Of a DNA stretch of 64,000 nt, positions 26,001 to 37,135 are shown one piece after another. Under the pieces are notes generated by a model, which was given only the letters and a program-made list of their open reading frames with translations, was not told the origin of the DNA and did not search any database. Each line of letters begins with the position of its first letter. Position 1 is the stretch's first letter. The DNA comes from Pseudoips prasinana (taxonomy: Eukaryota; Arthropoda; Insecta; Lepidoptera; Nolidae): assembly GCA_951640165.1 (NCBI GenBank), contig OX621234.1, positions 23,440,549 through 23,504,548 on the forward strand, written 5' to 3'. A program made the translations under genes and the position numbers.

Positions 26001-26839
26001 TTTATATTAGAAATAAAAGTTATTAAAGTAGGTAATAATTGGTAATGATCATTAGAATTCCGACAGACCAAACGTTAAAATGGATCAATGGTATATACAT
26101 ATATAACATTGCGATTGTAAAATCACAATCAAGAAACTAGCTTTAACAAAGTACCGCATTTTGATTTCACATCACTATTATTATCAATAACTTTAATATA
26201 ATAGCAGTTGAAGCATACGAAAGTGCTGAGACATTTTGTGGTCTGTCGAGATACTAATTCGTCATTATTTTCAACATTGGTATTTGGTACTTTTATATCA
26301 TGGTACAATTTCTGTAAAATACCCTGTCTCGTATGTTTGTCCCGAGACCGCGTTGGCAAGGTTTAAGCAATAGGTAGAGTAAAAACCACGTGATAAATTA
26401 TCAGTAAAATGTAATTATATAAATAATATGTGTAAGCATATAATAATGTAAATTAAATATTAACTAGGTTTAGTCTAAGGCAATTATAATACATAAATTT
26501 ATTGCTCCATTTGTGAGATAACACATTTTTGTTTCCAGATATTATGTTACTATTATTAATTATGTCATATGAGTTTGTGATGAAATAAAAATAGAATTGT
26601 TTGGTCATTATGTTTTTATTTTTGGTTACAAAGAATCGTTTTCCCATTTGAATTTTAACTAAGGAATCTTATATCTAATCTATATTTTTTTTAATTTAAT
26701 ACACCTCTTATGCAAACCGAATACCTTTAACATTAATGAAATACTATTATTTGTATGTGCTTCCTATGGATAGGTTAGAATTCGGTGCCAAGCCCTAAGC
26801 AAAATAAAACTTATAATACATTATTAATCTAGACAACAA

Positions 26840-27080
26840 TGGCCCAATGGGCTACCGCCTAAGTCGCCGGTTATCGTGATTGAGGTTAAAAACTAAGACT
26901 AATTCATTCGTTCAATCGGCTTCCATGAGTACATAATCATCATCAATCAGTCATAAATGGCCCGGAATCGATTATCATCGTTGAAGCCGATTGAATGATT
27001 TTGTAATAGTTAACCGTCAACTATTTGAGCGCCGATCACGATCACGGTAACCGGCGAAATAAGCGGCAGCCCAGAAGCTA
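26840..27080. mobile_element. MITE with long terminal inverted repeats
   Basis: gggctaccgcctaagtcgcc and the following ggttatcgtgat (from about 26849) pair with atcacggtaaccggcgaaat / aagcggcagccc (27041-27072). Inner arms caatcggcttc and gaagccgattg also pair. No coding capacity. Confidence 0.6.
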
Positions 27081-27569
27081 AGCAGAAGAATCCCTATAAT
27101 TCTCATTGGACCGACACGGGAATCATGGCTTACTTGTAATATTATCTATGCTGTAATGTTTGTGGTACGTATATAAAACTTGAAATTGTTTGCGCTTAAA
27201 GTTATATTTTACGTAAGATAACTGTTACAAACCTGACCTTAGGGCCTCAAGCGACCTCAGGCACAGAATAAGGAGTACTTACGTACCTCAGGCCTCACCT
27301 TGCGAATGACTAGGTATTCTGGGAGGAACATCTGATGTCGTCCGCAACATAATAATACACATTGCAACTAGCTAGGTTGATTAATTAGCTGTTTTATGCA
27401 TTTTAAAAAAACTATCTGTATTTATTCTTGCGATTGTGTGTACTATATATTAATTATTGTGAGTTAATGTTCTAAAAGTTGACTGAACATAATACTAATT
27501 GTATTGTTAATGGAAAATCTTATTGAGTATAATACAATATTATTATTTAACATTCAATGTTATAAATAT

Positions 27570-27945
27570 ATACGTCCTAGCTATGCCCTGCGGTTTCTCC
27601 CGCGTTAAAGTAGATTTGGCGTAAAAGAGTAATTAACATACATCCATACATCTATACTCACAAAATTTCGCATTTATAATATTAGTAGGATCTTTCAGGA
27701 TCCTCTAGCGGTTTTGGTAGTGCACAGATGGTAGGTTTTTCCTACTTACTTGACACATAACGTCATATTTTAGATAGAAAATTCACACAATATCTTTATA
27801 AATTGTAGCCTATGTGTTCTTCTGATGTATAAGCTATATTATTGTAAAGTTTCATTAAAATCCATTCAGTAGTTTTTACGTGAAAGGGTAACAAACATCC
27901 ATCCTTACTTACAAACTTTCACGTTTATAATATTAGTAGGATTAA
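27570..27945. mobile_element. Two Helitron-like tails in series
   Basis: 27570-27692 has ctagctatgccctgcggttt and ends acaaaatttcgcatttataa plus tattagtagga; 27770-27945 carries aatccattcagtagttttta and the same end. Both relate to the outer repeat at 18745-19091. Confidence 0.45.
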
Positions 27946-27954
27946 TTATCGGGG

Positions 27955-28610
27955 TGATAATTCTCATTCAATCATTCCCGGGCAATGTCTACCAGAGTAA
28001 GGCAGCACTGTCTGTGTGTATTACGAACATCATACAGCCATCGCCAACCCGCCTGCCAAGCGTGGCAATTATATCATATTTGTCCACGATAATGGACACA
28101 ACGAAACCAAAGCCCCAAGTTTCTGGCAGCCCTGCTATTTCCAGCGTTGGTAACTTAACAGCTGTCGTAAAAGCAGGGTAGGGTGTACTAAGATTTCCCT
28201 GCAGGTAGCTAATGTGTTACCAACACTGTTGGCATGAAGGTCATACAAGTGTATGCACTGACATTGACACACCCAGACGTGTGTCTCACCAAAGCCCTTA
28301 TGACAGAAAGTTGCACCCCTGCTTTGCACACAGCTATCTTGGATTGACCTGGGAGATCCAAGATAGCTGTGTGCCTGACGGTGATGAATATCACCACTCC
28401 AACGCAACCAATGTGGAGCGTACCACTCGTCCGGGAGTACCTACAAAATAATGGGAAGCAACGTCTATACCTAGGTGTCCCCTGACCATCATATTACTAT
28501 CATCAACCCATTAGTCAAACGTGTGATTGTGGCATGTCCCAACCTAATTCCGTTTTAGATCTTGAGGGGAGGAATTTGTCCATCACTGGACGTCATTCGG
28601 CTGATTTTAA
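27955..28610 (+). mobile_element. RTE LINE fragments, rearranged
   Basis: The 5' part carries gccatcgccaacccgcctgc and ccaagcgtggcaattatat, and ccccaagtttctggcagccc. The 3' part has ttgaggggaggaatttgtcc (28561-28580). The middle holds a perfect inverted repeat (28326-28374). Confidence 0.45.
28326..28374. repeat. Perfect inverted repeat, 18-bp arms
   Basis: gcacacagctatcttgga and tccaagatagctgtgtgc are exact complements around a 13-nt loop. Confidence 0.85.
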
Positions 28611-28811
28611 TAGCCTCGATGTTAATACGAAAAGGCTTCATCATGTCAACGAGAAGACATTTGTCTTCTCGCGTGTCTTTGGCTATAATTAATATGGCCA
28701 AATCTGAAAGCGATTACAAACTGCTTAGAGGCCGATTGGTCCTAAATTTAAAACTCGAAAGTTTTAAATTCAAAAGGTCTCTCTAAGGTTTGATATTAAG
28801 GTTGTCTGCAT

Positions 28812-28862
28812 TGATTACAGCTAGTAATAAGCGCAAATTTCCTTATTACTAGAGACGTAATC
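28812..28862. repeat. Inverted repeat
   Basis: gattacagctagtaataag pairs with cttattactagagacgtaatc with small bulges. Confidence 0.6.
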
Positions 28863-28979
28863 ATACTAACATAAACCAATGAGTCGGAGTAGGTATGCAA
28901 ATATTTTAAAGTTCAAGTTTATTAAGATGTTATTTCTGAGATCAAGACAGCATAGGGTATATGTTTCATTATCAAATTC

Positions 28980-29075
28980 ATACCAGCCGTAAGACGACCA
29001 CCGCTGGACGTAGTCCTCCCCAAGGATCTCCAGAATAGCCGGTCTTACACTGCCCGAATTCAGCAGTTTCCTGTG
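28980..29075 (-). mobile_element. RTE LINE 3' tail, minus strand
   Basis: The plus strand reads gaccaccgctggacgtagtc, ctccccaaggatctccagaa and agccggtcttacactgcccg, the reverse of the 3' end at 13330-13420. A related tail is at 49135-49205. Confidence 0.5.
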
Positions 29076-29740
29076 ATATTTAATTAACTTTGTAATTCAC
29101 CAACACCATTTCCGTATTATTAAGGGAGCAATATTTACAATCACTGATTTCATAATCGGGTACCAGGAAACTGCTGTACCTTTAAGAAAGTGAAAGAATT
29201 GAACCGAAAATTCTTCTTAATTCTGTTAATGCCACAGCAGTGGCCCTATCTGGTAAGTAGAAACTACAGCATCAATTTTCCCATAATAATAAACCCCTAC
29301 TCGTAAGCATTAGCAACAGTAAGCATTAGTAACAGTTATAGCTATTTGTTTAAGAGTAATAATACGATTTATCTTTGAATAATAAAATTATAAATATCTG
29401 CATTAATAACATAGTAGATATGCGTGCGAGGATTTCCTAACAAACACTTGCCTTTGTATAAATTATGTTTTTATTAAGTTATTTGTGAAATCTTTTAATT
29501 GGCCATCTCTTTTTTATTAATTTGAAATAATTGTAACCTATTAGCTGTAAGTTTTCGAAATTTTAAAATAAAATAAATAAATAAAATATTATAATCGAAT
29601 GGTAAAAATACAATAAGTGCATGCGGTCAATTGTTTTTATAAGTGTTCACCCAATGCCCTTATTGTATCTTTTAATATTATAAGCCCACTGCGATCATTA
29701 TTAATTATTGTGCCTTAATATTTTTTAATAATTTAAAGTG

Positions 29741-29958
29741 TTCTGTTTAGAGTATTGTCGATGAAGGCAGATATGTCGAAGCAAAATCATCAAAATCAAA
29801 AAGACGATTGAAAGGATGGTATCGAAACGTTGTTCTCATTTCATTGAATAAGTGTCACTGTACGGTCTGTGTAGAGAATTGTCGCTGAAGATAGACATGC
29901 CGATACAACGATGGTCGAAAGGATGGGATCGAAACGTCGTTTAGCCTTCTTGTTGAAT
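29741..29958 (+). repeat. Direct duplication of about 100-115 bp
   Basis: gtttagagtattgtcgatga ... gaaaggatggtatcgaaacg (29747-29830) recurs as gtgtagagaattgtcgctga ... gaaaggatgggatcgaaacg (29869-29938). The copies are diverged by about a fifth. Confidence 0.6.
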
Positions 29959-29988
29959 TAAATCATACTTCGGGAAAGTTAGCTTTGC

Positions 29989-30185
29989 GACCTACCACAG
30001 AACCGAAATGGGTTTAGTGGCAAGGATTTGGTACTGAGTTTAGTTACCGATTAAGCCTCATCTAACCCACCTGGTACCTAAGTAAGTTAGGTTACACCTA
30101 TGACCTACCATAGAACCAAAGTGTTTTAGTCCAAACGATTCAGTCATAATATAATGTTTTATCTGTGGTCTACCACAGAAAGGAA
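29989..30185 (+). repeat. Threefold gacctaccacagaacc motif
   Basis: gacctaccacagaaccgaaa (29990), gacctaccatagaaccaaag (30101) and ggtctaccacagaaaggaat (30167) recur in one direction; a related block (cctaccacagaaca) is near 41140. This is probably a worn tandem or a repeat family. Confidence 0.4.
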
Positions 30186-33100
30186 TCGTTGGCAATTAGA
30201 TCAGATCAGTACACCATGGTAGGGCCTATAATTAAATTCTGAAATTAATATAGGCATCTAAATGAATGCTATCACCTTATTAGCTAGCCTACCAACTACC
30301 GTTAACTACATACAACTAACAACATATATACACTTTAACTTCATACATCAGTAACCGAGGTTTAAAGATTAGATGAGACGTGTTCGAGTATATTTTATGA
30401 TGTCCCTGACTTTTATTATAAACCAGCTGTTCCGGAGAACTTCGTACTGCAATAAGTATTGCCGCCAAAACTGAGTAAACTCAAAATAAAATTTAATGCA
30501 TTGAAATGCGCAATATTCATACAAACCTTCTCCTGACAATAACGAACACACAAAAGAAACATTTATCCAATTTGGTGCAGTGGTTTGGAAGTTAAGCGTC
30601 CAAACATTTCGGTGATTCATTTTTATTTATATAGATTACCAAACAAAATTAGATGTTTAAGAGACATTTAAAATTTAAAAATGCTTTATATAGGTGCATT
30701 TCTTATTGGCAAATTATAATAATTTTATAAATTTGGTTCTAATTTCTAACCTATTTTTTAACATTTATAACACCTATGTACCCCAATAAAATGAAAAAGC
30801 ATTTCATTCCGTAAACAATAAACTGCCAAAATTTGGCCTAAAAACAAAGTCATGTGTAGATTTCATATCAATCACTGTTTACCTACCGATAAGCAAAAGA
30901 AGACCTACTTCACAACCTGGATTATTAGATTACTGAATTACAGTTACAAGAACGTGACGTCATTTGATAATTACAATAAAAATACTAGAATTGCTTAAGA
31001 CAGCATTTTGAAGCCAAAATATTTATAAGCCATCTTGAATTTAAACATCAATTCCATAGATTCCACTAGATACTTTTATATGAAATTATTCAATCATCAT
31101 GGCAAAATGACTTAGCACATTAAAATTGGATATATTTCACATTTTTTTCTTTTTTAAATTCAAGAAACCAAATATTAATACAATGCACAAGACATTTCAT
31201 ATTTTTATTGGAGGCCTGTGCCTCGCAGTGTGATCAAAAACAGCTCATGTCCTTGCCAAGTTTCATCACAATAATATATTCAGCGGTACCTATAACCGTA
31301 AATACTTTTTAACATATGGGGTGATTGATACTTTCGCATTCAGAATATTAGAATGCAAATATGGAGAACATCGGCATTACCTAGAAGTTATCGACAATAT
31401 GTATTTCATACTACAATGTTTATAATCTAATCTTTAGAAATACTACGCAATTTACAATACGCCTAAAAATTTCATTTAATATTAAAAGAAAACTACTGTC
31501 TGCACTTTAGTGAATTAGATTCTTGGCAATTTTAATAAGAATTTGGTTTTAAGGTAGCAATGCTACCTGACTTGTGATTGCACATGAATGGTTTTTGTTG
31601 TACTTAAATTTGTTTTTATTGTTTCATATAACGACTAGCTCTCAACCACGGCGTCATCCGTGTACATTATTCAGCCATCCAAAAGTTATATTTTATCTCT
31701 TGGCAACAGTTATTTTTTGTATAAAATCTACTAACCTAATCGTTTATGAAATCAATCAGCTAGCATCAGTAAAAAAATTGGTTTAATGAAAAATCCGAAG
31801 GTCTAGCTGTGTAGCAAAATAAATCTACAAATTAGAGGAATCTACAATTGATAAATAAATAAAATAAATAAATAAATATTCTACAACCAGGGCTGATACA
31901 TATGTGGAGATATACACGAGTAAGTTGGTTACAAGGATGTCTTGTGTCAACTGTCATCATCCGATTGAGGATTTTATCGATAAGAACGCAGCGCGTTAGA
32001 AGTCATACTGTCGGCCGGTAAGGATGTAATGTCGAATAATGCTAGGTAACCCTATCCTGCTAAATTCGTACAAAAATAATGATACACCTTTGCTTTAGCC
32101 TCCATTCTTTATTCTTTTGGTGGCACCTATTTTCAGTCTTTAGAAGTCATGGTAACCATGCACCCAGCGTATATCACTCCGGCAATAGTACCCATCGAAG
32201 TATCACCTTGCTCCTGAGGCTCATGACGTTCAGACTAAAATTACTAATTTCAGGACCAGCCGCGACTTTTCAGTTTTAGAGTCTAAAGCTAGGAGCGGCG
32301 TTTGACCGTCGGAGATTTTTGCAGGTTTTCTTTAGCATATATAACAATAATGACATAGACAATTGAGGCCTATCTTTCTAGATTTCGCTTGGTTTTAAGT
32401 TCTGCTCTCCGAAAATTCCACAGCCTACGTTGGGTATGGTTTGGATGCTGCCGAAGGATCCATCCCTGATTCAAACAGTTATCTTTCTTAAATCAATACC
32501 AACCTTGCAGTCTAGCTCCTTCAGATCCTCCATTTATTCAGCCCTTCGGTATTATCATACACTTGTACTTGTCAATCTCACAATGAAGAAAAAAGACTCA
32601 TAAAATATTTAAATATCTAGATTTTAATCTAGTTCATGCGTGCGGTCTGTCTTGCCACATTAAAATTTTGCTTAATCCTTTAATATATGAATTAAATGTT
32701 ATTTTAGCCAATGACGACAACGCGAAAACGGAAAGTACTCATCCAGTAGTTCAATTTAAGTGACCAATACCTGAGGGAACCTTTATGGTGTTCGGACCAC
32801 AACACAGAGGGCCGCTGAGGTAAAAATACGGAATTCTACAGAATGGGTGCTTTCCAGTGTTAGGTTCCTACGGGTTTAGCTTTCTTACATATCAGAAGTA
32901 GTTGAAACACGCTGATTGTGCCAAATAATAAGGTAATTGATAAAACAAAACATAGTTATTTAAATTTATTAGAATATTAGTTATTTAATGTCATTTCTTT
33001 TTTAATACTTTCTTTTACAATAACTTAATACAAGCTAGCTAAATATAATTGCTATTATAAAATCAATTTTATAAATATTTTCATACAATCCGCGTACCTA

Positions 33101-33560
33101 AATATCTACGTAACTAGAAATAATAATGTATACAACCATATTATTACAAACATGTTCTGAGTATTTACAAGGGATTTTTTAAAGTCTACCTGAATAAAAA
33201 AAAATATTGATTCATTTTTATTATTTAATACATTCATCATGTAATTCAACTGCAGACATCTGTCGTAATATTCTACGTAATTATACGTGCTAAATATTTG
33301 CGTTATATTGCGAGTTATATGTTTTGTTGGACAATCAATATTTGTACCCCACATGGTTACGTCACTAGGTTTCACCGTGATAATTGCGAATATTATGTCT
33401 GTCGTTTCACATTACGAGTTTCGTTGATATTAATAGTATCGCTGCTATTTATTAATATTCAGGCGTTTCTATGGATGTCTATAAAGGTCACTTTCGTACG
33501 TATTTTGTTAGAAAACGAAGGCATTTTATTAGTGTGTGTTCTAAAAATCTTAAAACTGTG

Positions 33561-33832
33561 TCGTTGATCTAGTGGAAGCATGCGACCGCAGAAAATTAGT
33601 TCCTTGATTTAAATTCCGAGACAAATAAAATATTAGTACTTACTAGCAAGGCACTTTCTAGCAACAATAACCAGTCCGGAGTCTTGAAGTTGGTGGTGTT
33701 ACATCTCCGTGCTTCAGAGATCATGTAAAGCAGCCGTTCCTGCGCCTAACCGTCGTCGGGTGGATATCCGTCACGACCTGGGAGAGATCACTCTAGGAAA
33801 GAAGCAAAAGAATTAGCGCAGACACTCGTCCA
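33561..33832 (+). mobile_element. SINE, second family, degraded
   Basis: The head gtcgttgatctagtggaagc matches the 55155 copy, and ggatatccgtcacgacctgg is a body block. The B box (gatttaaattcc) is worn. The edges are approximate. Confidence 0.45.
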
Positions 33833-33926
33833 CAATACTAATCATATTACTTATATAATCATACAAATAATAAAGCTATTATTAATACTAATAAGATTTC
33901 TGCTGTATGGCTTTCGGCAAACTTCA

Positions 33927-34815
33927 CTACCCCATCTCATCACGTGGGCGGCAAAAATTCGTCCAAGGTAATATGTATACCAGAGAGAGGGTAGCAGCGT
34001 TTCTCTGAGTACTATGCCCATCATAGTGCGATTGCCAACCGGTCTGATGAGCGGGGCAATTATTTTCCGTCCAATGATGGAAACAACCAACCGTGGCCTC
34101 CAGTCCCCGGCAGCCCTGCTTGTCCTACCTTTGTTAACTGCTGTGGTAAAGGCAGAGCAGAGGGTGCTTTTCATGTTTACACAACTGATGTCTTGTCGCC
34201 CTGTCAACATACAACACCCGTACACTACAGATTGACAAGAAGGTCATCGAACTGGAGGAGAACCTAACCAAGTAGCATTGGGATATTATAGGATTATCTG
34301 AAGTCCGAAGAGAGGAGGAAGACACAATAATCCTAAAATCCGGAAACGTGCTCTATTTGCGGAAGGACGAACAACTGGCCCAAGGTAGTGTCAGGTTCAT
34401 AGTCCACAATTCCCTCGTCCACAACGTTGTGATAATCAAGAGTATGTCGACTAGGCTGGCCTACCTTATAATTATAACTAACAAGCAGTATTCGTTGAAT
34501 GTCATACAAGTTTACCCACCAACTTTTACGAACTGTAATGATGAAGTTGAGGTCGTATAGTATCAAGAGCCATGCATACCTCTAACGCTAATTTCACTAT
34601 AGTCACGATTTGGTAATGAATTGAGAGTGGGGCAATATGGAACTGGAATCAGTAATGTTGAATCTCCAGGTGAAACAGTTCTCGAGTGGCGTCCACGAAC
34701 TGGAAAGCCCAGCGTGAGCAGTCCCTCTACAAAATGGACCGATGATCTTGTGAGGGCCTCTAGAATCCTTGGATGCGGACAGCTCAAGACTGGCAATTGT
34801 GAAGATCTTTAGGGA
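33927..34815 (+). pseudogene. RTE-type LINE: 5' region and endonuclease joined to 3' end, RT deleted
   Basis: 5' UTR-like sequence (33927-34200) precedes a broken endonuclease frame with IIGLSEVRREEED, GSVRFIVHNSLVHNVVIIKS and RLAYLIIITNKQYSLNVIQV (about 34230-34558). It then passes straight to the C-terminal block LEWRPRTGKPSVSSPSTKWT (about 34680-34740). The whole reverse transcriptase is missing, and stops occur in the endonuclease part. Confidence 0.7.
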
Positions 34816-35729
34816 GGACGTCTTTTAAAGAGGACGTTCTTTAAAGATGTTAAAATAGCGGAAAACTATAAAAACAGTTCCAAAATCCAAAACATTGTAA
34901 TTTAATTTTTAATTCAAACTTTTAATTAAACTAACTCTGCGAACTTATTATGAAGTGTCTATTCGATTTGTTATCTTTCCATTGATAATTTAAAAATTAA
35001 GTGATCTCGTCGATATTTTACCTAAAACTATTAAATTACACATTTAACGGTTTCATACTCGGTGATTCCCCCAATGATTTACCAATTAACTTATTTTAGG
35101 TTATCAAAGATCATCATTCTCTTTCTTATTTTTTTAGGTAGAACATACGTGTAAGACTATCTTTTAAATACAAAATTTAATTTAATAATAACAATTTTAA
35201 TAAGATTTATAGAACAATTTTTGGGACTCATGTCCCTTGAACTGTATTTGTAGCAGATTTACTCTCTATTTCCTAATTCTCATGATCGGATGGAATGGGC
35301 TAGCCGACATGAACGAACGCGTTACTTCTTCTTCACGGCAAGATGGTCCAGACACGCTGCTGAGAACTATGCTTGAAAGAAAAATCCCAAAAACAGTTTT
35401 TGGCCTCGACCTCATTAGCTGTGGTTAAACTCTACTACCAATCGACCATCGAAGCAGTCGACAACAGACAAAAACTGGACAATATATTATAAACTTACTG
35501 ACTGGTACACCTGGACACAACGAACTCCAAATGGTGCGGAGTAATGGTAATCATATGGACCGTTTGGAATCACAAACTACAATACAATAGAAATACTGTT
35601 TATTACACCAAGATTAACATGTGAGAGTAACATAGCATTAATATCGTACAATGGACGGTCTCATCGCTAAGTGCGATCTCTTCCAGACAACCTTAGGATG
35701 GGCAAGATCAGCAAGAAGAATAAACAAGA

Positions 35730-35806
35730 ATAATAAGAGATACTATTATAAATTATATACTAGATAAGATATAGTATATAATTTATAATACTATCTCTTA
35801 ATATTC
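35730..35806. repeat. AT-rich palindrome
   Basis: aataagagatactattataa / attatatact pairs with agtatataat / ttataatactatctctta around a short centre. Confidence 0.75.
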
Positions 35807-36071
35807 GATTTTTTTATTACTATATTTTGTTCTGTTGGTGTTAGATTTTACTTTTTCGCATTTTTTCATCTAACCTATTAAACTAGTATTCTAGTAGGAA
35901 GAGAAAAGTGAGCAATACAATCTTAAAGTACAGCACGTCGGTATGATCATAATATATGTAGGTACATAATAATTTACAAAAATACTCCATAAATATAAGG
36001 ATGATAGACCTATATATACCTCATACAATCATTACATCTTCATAGCTAAGTTATCAATCGGTTATTTTTAG

Positions 36072-36262
36072 ACTGCACGTGTGGCGCAGGGGTTAAGCTA
36101 GCCGTCACTAAACTTCGTGTCCCGGATTCGATTACTGCGCAAGATAACTAATTGTGTTTTTCTGAGTCTGGATATACTTTCTGTCCGTCAATTATATGAC
36201 TACAAAGTAGATACCCTACGACACAGGAATTAATTTCCCTAGTGCGGACGTTGTTTTTATAT
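36072..36262 (+). mobile_element. tRNA-derived SINE
   Basis: The head gtggcgcaggggttaagc resembles an A box and ggattcgattac (36123-36134) a B box. The following gataactaattgtgttttt and body are SINE-like. The ends are approximate. Confidence 0.6.
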
Positions 36263-37056
36263 TTATTGTAATAAATGCTGATATGAGCCGTCATAACGGC
36301 ATGGGATACCTCAATGAAAGGGTTTTATTTGCATATGTCGATAGATTTTTATATCAGATTGTTTTCGGATTAAGATTTGAAATATATTTTTAGTGGTCAC
36401 TAATTTTTCTTTTATGAATTTATGTCAGTGATTCGTTGTATTAACTGATTAAAGTCAAGTTATTAGTTACAATAAATTAAATTCTTCATATTATCCAACA
36501 TTGATATTTGTCATTCCATGTCAACATACAACCTATATTGTTTTTATTAAATGTATTCCTACGAGTACAGGGACTATATACAATATAAGTTGCTGTCAAT
36601 TAACTATATTGTCATCATTGAAAAAAAGGTAAAAATGACATAAACGCAGTATTATTAAATACAATAACGAGTGACTGTATTTTATATTACATGCGAATGA
36701 AGTAATAAGGAAAATGCTAGAATAACAAGATTGTAAGCATACTGGGTAGAATTGTTAGAAACTCAGAAAGCGCTCCTAAAACAGTTTTATTGATCGAAAT
36801 TTTACTTTTCTGTATTCTTAGAAAAGTATTGCCACTGTTCATATGCAACAATACCATCACCAAAGTGACTCGGACATACTTTGAAAATAATTCACACATA
36901 TCTCACAAGTGGCTTAGGTATACTATCAACACGGTTTGTCCGTTGTAAGAATGTGCGCGTTGCCGCGACCGCACCTTAGTAAAAAACACACTACAGTTTC
37001 GCGAATTTTAAACCGAAGCAGGACGTGTTAATTTATTCTGGTTATCATTTTCAAAT

Positions 37057-37135
37057 ATGGATTTGGATTCGGAGAAATTGATTTTGGAGACGTCTACCTT
37101 GGGCGAAATTCGGGCTAGTTCGATTAGACAACCTC
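37057..37135 (+). CDS. Candidate first coding exon of the PGRP gene (residues 1-26)
   Basis: An ATG in fair context (tttcaaatATGG) opens 26 codons, beginning MDLDSEKLILETSTLGEIR, and ends at a textbook donor (CCTC|gtaagt) in phase 1, exactly the phase needed to join the exon at 43846/43849. The 150 bp upstream are richer in CpG than the surroundings, as expected of a 5' UTR. I do not recognise the peptide, so the link rests on phase, strand and position only; it could be the first exon of another transcript. Confidence 0.45.

Larger units (their letters stand above)
23079..37056. other. Gene-poor region between UNC93-like and PGRP genes
   Basis: No supported protein-coding gene. It holds a long-TIR MITE (26840-27080), Helitron-like tails (27570-27945), RTE fragments (27955-28610, 28980-29075, 33927-34815), a direct duplication (29741-29958), repeats of a cctaccacagaacc motif (29989-30185), two SINE-like repeats (33561-33832, 36072-36262) and several palindromes. 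The stretches 23.1-26.8 kb and 30.2-33.3 kb are AT-rich with nothing I can name. Confidence 0.6.

Noticed and set aside
33298..33567. Hydrophobic 89-codon open frame
   Set aside because: No motif, AT-rich codons, and it runs into a SINE head; hydrophobicity is expected from T-rich DNA.
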